Shown piece by piece: positions 1-10,465 of a stretch of DNA of 64,000 nucleotides (positions are counted from its first letter, which is position 1; each line of letters opens with the position of its first letter). The stretch is from Alphaproteobacteria bacterium (lineage in GTDB: Bacteria > Pseudomonadota > Alphaproteobacteria > Thalassobaculales > Thalassobaculaceae). The stretch is taken from positions 62,001-126,000 of the forward strand of contig JAJEAR010000039.1 of the NCBI GenBank assembly GCA_022822665.1, given 5' to 3'. The position numbers were made by a program, and so were the translations under genes. Below the pieces are notes generated by a model. It ran no database searches, was not told where the DNA came from, and saw nothing but the letters and a program-made list of their open reading frames with translations.

Positions 1-1134
1 CCCCCGGTCCCGGACGCCTGGGCTGCCGGGGGAACCGGGTTGCTCGGAGCCCTGCTGGCGGCGGCCGCGGCGGTGGCGCTGACCGCGGGTCTTGCCCGCC
101 TTCTGCCGCGCAACCGCTGGCGCGCACCTCTCCTCGCGGTCTGCCTGGTCGCGTGCTACCTCGCCGTGCGTGCGCTGTTCGACCCGGCGGTCGACGCCAT
201 CGAGGCGGTGGAGCCGGCGAAGACCGGGTACCTGGGCGGGCTCGGGCTGCCGATCCTGTTCTCCTGGGCGGTCGGCGGGCTGTTCGCCGCGGCGGCGGCG
301 TGGGTGATCGGGCGGATCGCGTTGGGCCTGAGATCGGACTACTTCGCCATCGCCACGCTTGGCATCGCCGAGATCATCATCGCGGTCCTGAAGAACGAGG
401 ACTGGCTTGCCCGCGGGGTGAAGAACGTCACCGGGCTCGGCCGTCCGGTTCCCTACGAGGTCGACCTGCAGCGCGATCCCGACTTCATCGACCGGGTCGC
501 CTGGCTCTATGGCAGCACTCTGGAAGGGCTCGCGGACGACGCCCGGGTGGCAGCGCTGCGCGACCTGGTGGTTCAGTCGTCCGGCCTGTTCGTCAAGCTG
601 TGCTACGCCGGGCTGTTCGTGGCGGTGCTGGCGGTCATCTTCTGGCTGTCGGAACGGGCGCTGCGCTCGCCGTGGGGACGCATGATGCATGCGATCCGCG
701 ACAACGAGACCGCCGCCGGCGCCATGGGCAAGGACGTCACCCGCCTTCACCGCCAGGTCTTCATCCTCGGCTCCGCCGTCGCCGGCATCGCCGGGGCCAT
801 GCTGGTCACGCTCGACGGCCAGTTCACCCCGGCGAGCTACGTGCCGCTGCGGTTTTCGTTCCTGGTCTGGGTGATGGTGATCATCGGGGGCTCCGGCAAC
901 AACCAGGGGGCGGTGATCGGCGGGTTCCTGATCTGGCTCGTCTGGATCGAGGCCGAGCCGGTCGGCCTGTGGCTGATCGACGCCCTCACTGCAGGTCTCG
1001 GCGAGGGGCACGGGCTCAGGGAGCACCTGCTCGAGGCGGCGGCGCACACCCGCCCGCTGGTCATGGGGCTGACCCTGCTGGTGGTGATGAGATTCGCGCC
1101 GCGCGGGCTCGTCCCGGAACACCGGGGCCGCTGA
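1..1134 (+). CDS. livM: Branched-chain amino acid/aromatic acid ABC transporter permease LivM (5' end outside window)
   Basis: The frame is open back to base 1, so the gene is cut at its 5' side; the TTG at 40 is probably internal. About 377 codons are visible and read as a multi-spanning inner-membrane protein of the LivHM type. The family signature is a cytoplasmic loop with RDNETAAGAMGKD near codon 240, where the permease docks on its ATPases, followed by the conserved GS(G/N)NNQGAVIGG segment. LivM pairs with LivH, LivG, LivF and a periplasmic binding protein to import branched-chain amino acids or, in catabolic clusters, aromatic acids and amides. The other subunits must lie upstream. 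The nearby boxCB genes would fit uptake of benzoate-like substrates, but that link is inference. Confidence 0.9.
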   Translation, partial: PPVPDAWAAGGTGLLGALLAAAAAVALTAGLARLLPRNRWRAPLLAVCLVACYLAVRALFDPAVDAIEAVEPAKTGYLGGLGLPILFSWAVGGLFAAAAAWVIGRIALGLRSDYFAIATLGIAEIIIAVLKNEDWLARGVKNVTGLGRPVPYEVDLQRDPDFIDRVAWLYGSTLEGLADDARVAALRDLVVQSSGLFVKLCYAGLFVAVLAVIFWLSERALRSPWGRMMHAIRDNETAAGAMGKDVTRLHRQVFILGSAVAGIAGAMLVTLDGQFTPASYVPLRFSFLVWVMVIIGGSGNNQGAVIGGFLIWLVWIEAEPVGLWLIDALTAGLGEGHGLREHLLEAAAHTRPLVMGLTLLVVMRFAPRGLVPEHRGR

Positions 1135-1417
1135 CCCGCAGTTCCTGTTCGTGCAGATAACGGCGCGATCGGGCGGGGCGCCGCCAACCCGACCGTTCCC
1201 TTGCCGGTCAGGAGCGTCTTGCCCGTACCACGGTGCACCAGCAATGTCTCGCGGCCGGTTCACCCATCATCATATAGGGCCCACCAGTTCCACGTACACA
1301 CCATGTACGACAGTCTTGAAGTCAAGGTTCACAACCGTCTGCGCGACGGCCGGTACACTCGCTATACCGGCTGGCGGAATTGCAGGCCAGACCCATACCG
1401 TGCTATTAAAATTTTCA

Positions 1418-1435
1418 GTCAATTATTTAATTGAC
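1418..1435. promoter_or_regulatory. Perfect AT-rich palindrome upstream of the Fic gene (candidate operator)
   Basis: GTCAATTA-TT-TAATTGAC has two perfect 8-base arms around a 2-base centre. It lies about 40 bp before the likely ATG of the Fic gene, in an AT-rich patch of otherwise GC-rich DNA. The Fic protein carries a winged-helix domain, so autoregulation at this site is possible, but this is inference. Nothing else was recognised in the gap 1135-1475. Confidence 0.4.
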
Positions 1436-1475
1436 CGTCCCGCTATTGAAAAAACTTGAACACGGTGTTGGTGAC

Positions 1476-2639
1476 ATGCGTCGGTGCGAGACTGGCAGAT
1501 ACGAGACCACGAACGCGGGCGGCGAGCCCGTTCGCGCCTTTGTGCCGTCCCCTCTGCCACCGGACCCTCCCCTGGAACTCGAAGCTCGCCTGCAGCGGGT
1601 GCTCGAGGCGGCAACTCTTGCTCTCGGGCGCCTTGATGCCGTCTCCACGATTCTGCCCGACGAGACGATATTTCTCTATGCTTATGTGCGCAAGGAGGCG
1701 GTGCTTTCCTCCCAGATCGAGGGAACGCAATCCACCTTATCGGACCTCCTGCGTTTCGAACTGGAGGACGCACCCGGTGTTCCCTACGAGGACGTCATCG
1801 AGGTCTCGAACTACGTGGCCGCGCTTGATCACGGCCTGTTCCGCCTGAACGAGGGTTTTCCGCTGTGCAACCGACTGATCCGGGAGATCCACGAAGTGCT
1901 GTTGTCCCGGGGACGCGGAAGCGGCAAGGCTCCCGGTGAATTCCGCCGCTCCCAGAACTGGATCGGTGGCACCCTGCCCGGAACTGCCCACTTCGTACCG
2001 CCGCCTCCCTCCGCCGTGCCGGAATGCATGGCGAGCCTCGAGCGGTTCCTTCATCGTGATGACGGCATGCCCCACCTGGTACGTGCCGGTCTGGCTCATG
2101 TGCAGTTCGAGACCATCCACCCGTTTCTCGACGGAAACGGTAGGGTCGGACGACTCCTCATCACGCTCATGCTGTACAATGCGGGGGTACTGCACCACCC
2201 ACTCCTCTACCTGAGCCTCTACTTCAAGCAACGTCGAGACGAATACTACGACCTGCTCAACCACGTGAGGCACGCCGGCGACTGGGAGCACTGGCTAGCC
2301 TTCTTCCTTGAAGGCGTGCGCATGACCGCCGAGTCCGCCACCACCACGTCCGGCCGTCTCATCGGGGTCTTCGCCTCGGACCGCGCCGCCATAGAGCAAG
2401 GCGCCGGCCGGCGCGCCGGCTCGGCGCTACGTGTGCATGAAGTAATGAAGGCGAGGCCCATCCTTTCGCTATCTTGGGTGTGCGAACAGACTGGGCTCTC
2501 CTTCCCCACCGCTGCTTCCGCAATGCGTATCCTCGTCGAACGGGGTATCGCTCGCGAAGTGACCGGCAGGCCGCGCAACCGGGTGTTTGCCTACGACAAC
2601 TACCTGTCCATTCTGTCCGAGGGTACCGAAGCGCTGTAA
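1476..2639 (+). CDS. Fic family protein with N-terminal inhibitory helix and C-terminal winged helix
   Basis: The 387-codon protein carries the Fic core HPFLDGNGRVGR starting at about residue 215, whose His is the catalytic base of AMP (or other phosphate-containing group) transfer to a target hydroxyl. The N-terminal Fic_N region contains SSQIEG at residues 78-83, matching the (S/T)xxxE(G/N) inhibitory motif that blocks ATP binding in autoinhibited Fic enzymes. Residues from about 315 onward look like a winged helix-turn-helix. This is the common Fic/DOC_N-Fic-wHTH layout of stand-alone bacterial proteins rather than a Doc toxin. An ATG at 1476 is preferred; upstream TTG 1431 would sit inside a palindrome and GTG 1471 is also possible. 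No antitoxin gene lies beside it. The target is unknown. Confidence 0.9.
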   Translation: MRRCETGRYETTNAGGEPVRAFVPSPLPPDPPLELEARLQRVLEAATLALGRLDAVSTILPDETIFLYAYVRKEAVLSSQIEGTQSTLSDLLRFELEDAPGVPYEDVIEVSNYVAALDHGLFRLNEGFPLCNRLIREIHEVLLSRGRGSGKAPGEFRRSQNWIGGTLPGTAHFVPPPPSAVPECMASLERFLHRDDGMPHLVRAGLAHVQFETIHPFLDGNGRVGRLLITLMLYNAGVLHHPLLYLSLYFKQRRDEYYDLLNHVRHAGDWEHWLAFFLEGVRMTAESATTTSGRLIGVFASDRAAIEQGAGRRAGSALRVHEVMKARPILSLSWVCEQTGLSFPTAASAMRILVERGIAREVTGRPRNRVFAYDNYLSILSEGTEAL

Positions 2640-3034
2640 TGCGTCCATATACGGCCGGGAGATGGCCCGCCGCCTGCCCCAGACTCTGAAGCTTCTCCAC
2701 ACGCGGCCTGCCGGAACGGCCATCGTACTGGAACCCTGGCGTGAAGCCGTTTTCGTTTCCGACCTGGCCGTGGAACCGACTGATGGTGCCGGGATCGCAC
2801 CGGTTGCCGGTCCAGGCGATGCTGTCCCCATCCGGAAGGTCACAGCGGATGGCTACGCCGCACGACGGGGTCCGAGCCGTCGGCGTTGCAGCATCACTGC
2901 CCCGGGGCGCCGCCCCTGCCCCAGCGCGATCCGTGGCCGCGGCACCCGGCGGTTCGCTGGCCGGGCCTCGTTGTCTGAACGGCCCACTCTGTCTACGCAG
3001 GGAACGCTTCGAATCCCGGCACGGGACGCATTGC
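2640..3034. other. Gene-free stretch between the Fic gene and the boxC fragment
   Basis: Long open frames on both strands look like chance frames of GC-rich DNA. No recognisable protein or RNA was seen. The last roughly 25 bases weakly resemble the sequence just upstream of boxC at 5490-5514, so the duplication described next may begin here. Confidence 0.4.
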
Positions 3035-3328
3035 ATGCGCATCGACTTCGAAACCTGCCCGGCGCGCTACCGACACTGAACCCTCGCGACCGTGGGTCCG
3101 GTCGCCGAGCTGGTGCTCGCGGTCGACGAGACAGGGGGTCTGTTCGACGGTTACGAACTCAAGCTCAACTCCTACGATCTGGGCGTCGACATCGAACTGC
3201 GCGACGCGGTGCAGCAATAGCGTTTCAAGTATCCCGAGGTGCGCAGCGTCGTGATCCGCTCGGGCAGGGACCGGGTATTCTGCGCCGGAGCCAACATCAG
3301 GATGCTGGCGGGGTCCAGCCATGGCCAC
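3035..3328 (+). pseudogene. Truncated, stop-interrupted copy of the boxC 5' end
   Basis: These 294 bases align without gaps to 5515-5808, the first 98 codons of boxC. I count 17 mismatches by eye, about 94% identity. Codon 15 (Trp in boxC) is TGA at 3077 and codon 62 (Leu) is TAG at 3218. Similarity ends abruptly after GGCCAC at 3328, and 3329-3481 shows nothing recognisable. It cannot encode an enzyme. It is either a remnant of an older boxC copy or a partial duplication that has decayed. The divergently transcribed amidase gene lies between the fragment and the intact gene. Confidence 0.9.
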
Positions 3329-3481
3329 GCAGGCCCAGAGAGCCGGTCCGGAGCGCAGGACCCGGGCATCGGTCCATCGCGATATCCCTGGTGCGGGTCG
3401 CGCCACGCTGTCACATGCTTGAGGGCGCCCGATGCCGGCCCCGCCCGGTTCGCCAACTCACCGAGCGCTCCGGCGTCCCGA

Positions 3482-5074
3482 TCAGATCTCGTCGCTGTAT
3501 GAATAGTCCCGGTCGAGTCTGCGGGCCATGGCGCACGCGTGGGGAGCGCTTTCCGCGATCAGCGCAAGCACGTAGTCGTCGTCCGGCAGCCCGGCGGCCG
3601 CGGCAAGCATCCTTATCTCGTTCAGCCGGTCGCCCTCCGGAGGAAGAACCGGCACGGGCAACGCCACCTTTTCCCGTGCGGGCGGTGGGCCGGCGTGCAG
3701 CACGGGGCGCCTGTTCCGCCATTCCGTTGCGGCTTCGAATGCCTGACCAGCCGCCAGCACCGTCCGGTCCCGGAAAGGCGCCCCCGCTATCTGCACGCCG
3801 AGCGGCAAGCCGCTCCCGGAGAAACCGGCCGTTATCGTCAACGCCGGGCCGCCGGTTACGTCAAAGGGTGTGGTGATGCTTGGATATCGCCAGAAGTTCG
3901 CGGTGTCATGCGCGTCGAGCCGCGGTGCCGGACCTGTCGCCGACGGCGCTATCAGCACATCGAAACGTTCGTGGACCGGTTCCATCGCGCGCCGGAGTTG
4001 CCGCCAGCGGCGGTGCGCGGCGACATAGTCCTGCGCAGTGAAACAGACAGCACCGAGTACACGGGACAGGAAGTCCTGACCGAAATCGCGCGGGCGCGTC
4101 TGCAGGTCGCGCCGGTGGACGTTGAAGAGTTCGCTCTCGGCGATGGTGATCTTGACATCGTACCAGTCCTGCACCGGGGGCATTCGCGCCGTTTCGACGT
4201 TGGCGCCCAAGCGCCGGAATACCTCCGCCATGTGCTCACAGGCCGCAACCATTTCCGGTGCGACCTTCAGATCCTCCTCCCAGTAGTGACGCAGCAGGCC
4301 GACGCGCAGTCCGGCCATCGAGACCGGCGCCGGATGCTGCGGACAGTCGAGTGATCGCGGGTCTTCCGGATCATGGCCGGCGAGAGCGTCAAGCAGCAGG
4401 GCACAGTCCTCCGCTGTCCAGGCGAGCGGCCCGCAATGGTCGAATGTGAAGGAGTTGGGGATGACGCCCCGACGACTGACGAGCCCGTAACTCGGCATCA
4501 GTCCGGCTACGCCCGACAATGCGGCAGGGCCCCGAATGGATCCACCGGTATCGGTGCCGAGCGCACCAAGGCAGAGGCCGGCTGCCACGGCAACGCCGGA
4601 GCCGCTCGACGAACCGCCAGAGAAGTGATCCGTGTTCCAGGGGTTCCTGGCCGGCGGCCAGGGCAGGTCGAAGCTCGGACCACCATGCGCAAATTCATGC
4701 GTCGCGAGCTTGCCCGTGATCACCGCGCCGGCTGCCTTCAGCCGCCGTACGGTTTCGGCATCCCTGTCCGGAACGCGGTCCAGCCGGGTCCTGGATCCCC
4801 CCGCCGTCAGTACACCGGCCGTGTCGTAGATGTCCTTGAGCGCAACCGTGACACCGTGCAGGGGTCCTCGCCGCCGGCCGGCGGCGATCTCGGCGTCTGC
4901 CGCCCTGGCGTCCTCCAGCGCACTCTCGGCCATCACCGTCACGTGGCTGTTCAGGTACGGATCATGGGTCTCGATGCGCGCCAGCGTCGCCTCGACCAGT
5001 TCCACCGACGACAGCTGCCGCGCGGCAAGTGCCCGCGAAGCTTCGGCAAGCGTGAGAGTCGCGAGTTCGATCAT
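3482..5074 (-). CDS. Amidase signature family hydrolase
   Basis: The 530-residue protein shows the amidase signature: catalytic Lys near residue 80 in VALKDIYDTAG, and the Gly/Ser-rich block GGSSSGSGVAV followed by GTDTGGSIRGPAA, which supplies the cis-Ser and nucleophilic Ser of the Ser-cisSer-Lys triad. The length and the extended C-terminal tail suit a stand-alone amidase rather than GatA, since no gatB or gatC is adjacent. Such enzymes hydrolyse carboxamides to acid plus ammonia; the substrate cannot be read from sequence. It is transcribed away from boxC, leaving a 440-bp shared upstream region. A second amidase of the same superfamily begins at 63584. Confidence 0.9.
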   Translation of the reverse strand: MIELATLTLAEASRALAARQLSSVELVEATLARIETHDPYLNSHVTVMAESALEDARAADAEIAAGRRRGPLHGVTVALKDIYDTAGVLTAGGSRTRLDRVPDRDAETVRRLKAAGAVITGKLATHEFAHGGPSFDLPWPPARNPWNTDHFSGGSSSGSGVAVAAGLCLGALGTDTGGSIRGPAALSGVAGLMPSYGLVSRRGVIPNSFTFDHCGPLAWTAEDCALLLDALAGHDPEDPRSLDCPQHPAPVSMAGLRVGLLRHYWEEDLKVAPEMVAACEHMAEVFRRLGANVETARMPPVQDWYDVKITIAESELFNVHRRDLQTRPRDFGQDFLSRVLGAVCFTAQDYVAAHRRWRQLRRAMEPVHERFDVLIAPSATGPAPRLDAHDTANFWRYPSITTPFDVTGGPALTITAGFSGSGLPLGVQIAGAPFRDRTVLAAGQAFEAATEWRNRRPVLHAGPPPAREKVALPVPVLPPEGDRLNEIRMLAAAAGLPDDDYVLALIAESAPHACAMARRLDRDYSYSDEI

Positions 5075-5514
5075 GCGTGTGTGCCCTTTGCCGTTCGGGT
5101 ACCGAAGACGCCATTATGTCGTGAAGTCCGCGCAGGGAAACCGATAGCGCCGCGGCGCGGTCCGGCGCCAACCGACTGGCGGCATGTCCGGGGCAGGGCG
5201 GCAGGACGGTCCCGAACAGCGGTGGCGATCGATGCCGTCTTCTGAGTCGCGGGCGGCCGGTATTCCTGCCGTCCGGTCCGCGCCGGGTGTCCGGACGCAG
5301 CCGGAACCCGTTTCAACACAGCGACACACCACCCTCCCGTTCCGGGACAGGGCCAGAACGATCCCGACGTGTTCACGACTCGCCTGTTCAGTCACTGTGC
5401 GCTTCTGCCTCAGCCGGCCGAATGAGCCTGTTCGCCGCAGGTCCTTTTCATTGTCTCGCAGCATAACGCGCTCTATGAACGATCCATCCTGGATCCCCGT
5501 ACCGGACCCGGCCC
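5075..5514. other. Divergent intergenic region between amidase and boxC
   Basis: 440 bp with no supported gene. It must hold the promoters of both the amidase and the boxCB genes. One weak sigma70-like pair faces boxC (see the promoter entry). No clear operator was found. Confidence 0.5.
5451..5479 (+). promoter_or_regulatory. Weak candidate promoter for boxC
   Basis: TTGTCT at 5451-5456 and TATGAA at 5474-5479 are separated by 17 bases and lie 36 bases before the boxC ATG. The match to sigma70 consensus is only moderate, so this is a suggestion. Confidence 0.3.
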
Positions 5515-7167
5515 ATGCGCATCGACTTCGAAACCTGCCCGGCGCGCTACAGACACTGGACCCTCGCGACCGAGGGCACGGTCGCCGAGCTGGTGCTCGC
5601 GGTCGACGAGACCGGGGGTCTGTTCGACGGCTACGAGCTCAAGCTCAACTCCTACGATCTGGGCGTCGACATCGAACTGCACGACGCGGTGCAGCGACTG
5701 CGCTTCGAGCATCCCGAGGTGCGCAGCGTCGTGATCCGCTCGGGCAGGGACCGGGTATTCTGCGCCGGAGCCAACATCAGGATGCTGGCCGGGTCCAGCC
5801 ACGGCCACAAGGTCAATTTCTGCAAGTTCACCAATGAAACCCGCAATGCCATGGAGGATGCGAGCGCGCACTCGGGCCAGCGCTACATTGCCGCGATCAA
5901 CGGGGCCTGCGCCGGCGGCGGTTACGAGCTCGCGCTTGCCTGCGATCACATCATCCTGGTCGACGACGGAACATCGGCGGTCTCCCTGCCAGAGGTCTCC
6001 GTACTGGCGGTCCTGCCCGGCACCGGCGGCATCACCCGGGTGACCGACAAGCGCAAGGTCAGACGCGACCGCGCCGATATCCTGTGCACCACGGAGGAAG
6101 GTGTCCGCGGCCAGCGGGCCCGGGACTGGCGTCTGGTCGACGAGGTGGTCCCCGGTTCGCGCTTCGACGCGGCCGTGGCGGCGCGGGCCGAGGCCAGTAC
6201 CGCCGCCTCGGACCGACCCGCGCAGGATTCCGGCATGATGCTCGAGCCGCTCGAGCGGCACTTCGAACCCGACCGGGTCCGCTACGGCCTGGTCGATGTC
6301 ACCTTCGAGCGCGCGGCGCGGCGCGCCACGATCACTGTTTCCGGACCGGCATCGGGGCCCCCGGAGACTCCCGATGCGATACCACGACACTCGTCGCGGT
6401 TCTGGCCACTCGAACTCGCGCGCGAACTCGACGACGCGCTGCTGCACCTGCGCTTCAATGAACCCGACATCACCATCGTGCAGTTCCGCAGCGAGGGCGA
6501 CCCGGCCCTGGTGCTGGCCCATGACGGGTTCCTGTGCGCGCACGCGTCGCACTGGCTGGTGCGCGAGGTGAGCCTGTTCTGGACCCGGGTGATGAAACGG
6601 GTCGACCTGACGTCGCGCTCGCTGCTGGCCCTGGTCGAGCAGGGGAGCTGCTTTGCCGGGTTCCTGGCCGAGCTGGTGCTTGCCTGCGACCGCAGTTTCA
6701 TGGCCGAGGGGCGGTTCGAGGGGGACAACCGGCCCGACGCGGCACTCGCGCTGACCGCATCCAGCTTCGGCGTCCACCCGATGGCGAACGGACTGTCCCG
6801 GCTCGCCACCCGGTTCCTCGGCGAACCGGAACACCTCGAACGGCTGCGCGAGGAGACCGGGACCCTGCTTGACGCGGACAGCGCTGCGGAGCTCGGACTG
6901 GTGACCGCGGCGTGTGACGACATCGACTGGGAGGACGAGGTCCGGCTGTTCCTCGAGGAGCGCGCGAGCTTCTCGCCCGACGCGCTGACCGGGCTTGAGG
7001 CCAACACGCGGTTTGCCGGCCCCGAGACCATGGAAACCAAGATATTCGGTCGGCTGAGCGCCTGGCAGAACTGGATCTTCCAGCGTCCCAATGCAACCGG
7101 GCCGGACGGGGCGCTTCGGCTCTACGGTACCGGGCGGCGAGCGGGTTTCGACCGGGAACGGGTGTAG
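5515..7167 (+). CDS. boxC: 2,3-epoxybenzoyl-CoA dihydrolase BoxC
   Basis: The 550-residue protein has two crotonase-type halves, as in BoxC of the aerobic benzoyl-CoA (box) pathway. The first half carries FCAGANIRML (about 82-91) and GACAGGGYELALACDH (about 130-145), the oxyanion-hole regions. The second half repeats the fold in divergent form. BoxC opens the ring of 2,3-epoxybenzoyl-CoA, using two water molecules, to give 3,4-dehydroadipyl-CoA semialdehyde and formate. boxB follows after 11 bases, and the pair is probably one transcript. The ATG has only a weak ribosome binding site. The decayed copy at 3035 shares the same ATG. BoxA, BoxD and benzoate-CoA ligase are not adjacent. Confidence 0.93.
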   Translation: MRIDFETCPARYRHWTLATEGTVAELVLAVDETGGLFDGYELKLNSYDLGVDIELHDAVQRLRFEHPEVRSVVIRSGRDRVFCAGANIRMLAGSSHGHKVNFCKFTNETRNAMEDASAHSGQRYIAAINGACAGGGYELALACDHIILVDDGTSAVSLPEVSVLAVLPGTGGITRVTDKRKVRRDRADILCTTEEGVRGQRARDWRLVDEVVPGSRFDAAVAARAEASTAASDRPAQDSGMMLEPLERHFEPDRVRYGLVDVTFERAARRATITVSGPASGPPETPDAIPRHSSRFWPLELARELDDALLHLRFNEPDITIVQFRSEGDPALVLAHDGFLCAHASHWLVREVSLFWTRVMKRVDLTSRSLLALVEQGSCFAGFLAELVLACDRSFMAEGRFEGDNRPDAALALTASSFGVHPMANGLSRLATRFLGEPEHLERLREETGTLLDADSAAELGLVTAACDDIDWEDEVRLFLEERASFSPDALTGLEANTRFAGPETMETKIFGRLSAWQNWIFQRPNATGPDGALRLYGTGRRAGFDRERV

Positions 7168-7178
7168 GGAGCCGTGGC

Positions 7179-8624
<1,446 letters not shown>

Positions 8625-8653
8625 CGACGGTCACGAGGCGGAGGCAAGCAGTA

Positions 8654-10309
8654 ATGAACACGGTCGACCCGATCACGGTATCGGTAATCCAGCACAGGCT
8701 CACGGCCATTGTGGCGGAGATGGGCGAGGCGATGCTGCGCACCTCGTACTCGCAGATCCTCAATTCCAGCCGTGACTTCTCCACCGCGATCTGCGATCGC
8801 TACAGCCGCCTGGTCGCCCAGGCCGAGCACATTCCGATCCATGTCGGCGCGCTCACCTTTGCGGCGGAGTCGGTCAGCGAGAGCTTTGCCGATACGGTCC
8901 GGGCCGGCGATGTCTACCTCCTGAACGACCCGTATTTCGGTGGCAGCCACCTGCCCGACGTCACCGCCTTCGTTCCGGTGTTTGCCGGCGACGAGCTGCT
9001 GTTCTGGACCATCAACCGGGCTCACCACAGCGATATCGGCGGCGCCACCCACGGCGCCTACAACCCGACGGCAACCTCGATCTTCCAGGAAGGGCTGAGA
9101 ATCCCGCCGCTCAAGCTGTACGACCGCGGAACGCTGCGCGAGGACCTGCTCGAGATGATCGCGGTCAACACCCGTCACCCGCGCGACTTCAAGGGTGACC
9201 TCGCAGCCCAGATCGGATCGGTGCACGGCGGCGAGCGCCGGCTGCATGCACTCGTCGCCGAGTTCGGCGCCGAGACCGTCAAGACCAGTGTCGAGACCAT
9301 CCTCGAGAGCGCCGAGCAGCAGGCCCGCGCAGTGATCGCGTCATGGCCGGACGGGGTCTACCACGGCAGCGCGACGCTCGACGACGACGGCCACGGGCGG
9401 TCCGACGTGACGATCCGCGCCACGGTAACCAAATCGGGCAGCGATCTCGAAGTCGACCTGACCGGGTCGGATCCCCAGTCGGCCGGGTTCGTCAACTCGT
9501 CCTATGCCAACATGCGTTCCGCCGTGGCCATGTCGATCGCCTATCTCATCGATCCGGAAACCCCGAAGAACCACGGCTCGTTCCTTCCGATTACCGTGAA
9601 GGCGCAACAGGGTACGATCGTGTGGTCGCACGACGGTGCGCCGGTCACCATGTGCACCAGCCACTGTTCGAACGAGATCTGCGAGGCGATCACCGTCGCG
9701 TTGTCGCAGGCGTGCCCGGAGCGCGCCATGGGCGGCTGGGGCCGCAGGCTCCGGGTCGCAATCCAGGGCGAGAACCCGAAGACCGGCAGCGGGTTCATCT
9801 GGCACATGTTCCATGCCCGTCCCGGCGCCGGTGGTTCGTCAGGCGGCGACGGATGGCATAACAGCGGCGAATGGCATTCGGCCGGGGGTCTGAAGTTCGG
9901 CAGCGTGGAACTGGCCGAGGCCCGGTTCCCGCTGTACTTCAGAAGGCACGAGTTCCGCACCGACTCGGCCGGTGACGGGGAGTACCGTGGCGGGGCGGGC
10001 GTCGAGCTCGAACTGGTGCTCGAGACCGAGGCCCGGTCGCTTGCAAACACCGCGGGTGACGGCAGCAGGTACGGATCCCGCGGTATGGCGGGCGGCACCG
10101 ACAGCAAGCCGCACCACTACTGGATCGAGCGCGCCGACGGGACGGTTCGCGAACTCTTGACCAAGGAAATCCTGGTCCCGGTCGACCCGGGCGACACCCT
10201 GATCGCCCACTCCGCAGGCGGCGGCGGTTGGGGCGATCCGGCGCGCAGGTCAACCGAGGCACGGGCCCGCGACGAACTGAACGGCATCGTCTCCCCGGGT
10301 CAGCACTGA
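8654..10309 (+). CDS. Hydantoinase B/oxoprolinase family protein
   Basis: The 551-residue protein matches the HyuB half of ATP-dependent hydantoinase, oxoprolinase and acetone-carboxylase-type enzymes. Seen: an N-terminal VSVIQHRLTAIVAEMGEAML with SRDFSTAICD, then LNDPYFGGSHLPDVTAFVP, a GGGGWGDPARR tail and GDGSRYGSRGMAGG. HyuB normally acts with HyuA, usually encoded next to it. Here it follows boxB by 29 bases with a GGAGG site, while the only HyuA is at 31312-33402 on the far side of the island. The substrate is unknown; cyclic imides, hydantoins or 5-oxoproline are typical. Confidence 0.9.
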   Translation: MNTVDPITVSVIQHRLTAIVAEMGEAMLRTSYSQILNSSRDFSTAICDRYSRLVAQAEHIPIHVGALTFAAESVSESFADTVRAGDVYLLNDPYFGGSHLPDVTAFVPVFAGDELLFWTINRAHHSDIGGATHGAYNPTATSIFQEGLRIPPLKLYDRGTLREDLLEMIAVNTRHPRDFKGDLAAQIGSVHGGERRLHALVAEFGAETVKTSVETILESAEQQARAVIASWPDGVYHGSATLDDDGHGRSDVTIRATVTKSGSDLEVDLTGSDPQSAGFVNSSYANMRSAVAMSIAYLIDPETPKNHGSFLPITVKAQQGTIVWSHDGAPVTMCTSHCSNEICEAITVALSQACPERAMGGWGRRLRVAIQGENPKTGSGFIWHMFHARPGAGGSSGGDGWHNSGEWHSAGGLKFGSVELAEARFPLYFRRHEFRTDSAGDGEYRGGAGVELELVLETEARSLANTAGDGSRYGSRGMAGGTDSKPHHYWIERADGTVRELLTKEILVPVDPGDTLIAHSAGGGGWGDPARRSTEARARDELNGIVSPGQH

Positions 10310-10465
10310 GCCGGACGTTCGTCGAACAGGCCGGAAAGACCTCCGGCAAGGGTCCGGCCACTGCTCCCGTCGCGATGGCGGGACGGTAAACCGTGCCGAG
10401 AGTCCCGCCCACGGACCCGCTCGCCGCGTTACCGGATCGTGGGTGATTGTTCCCGTCCAGTGCCA

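Noticed and set aside
2587-3876. Plus-strand frame of 429 codons after the Fic gene
   Set aside because: Runs through the boxC fragment in the wrong frame and into the amidase on the other strand; Arg/Pro-rich chance frame.
5473-6834. Long minus-strand open frame (453 codons) opposite boxC
   Set aside because: Antisense shadow of a GC-rich gene: His/Gln/Val-rich composition typical of the complementary strand, no domain, and boxC is certain.
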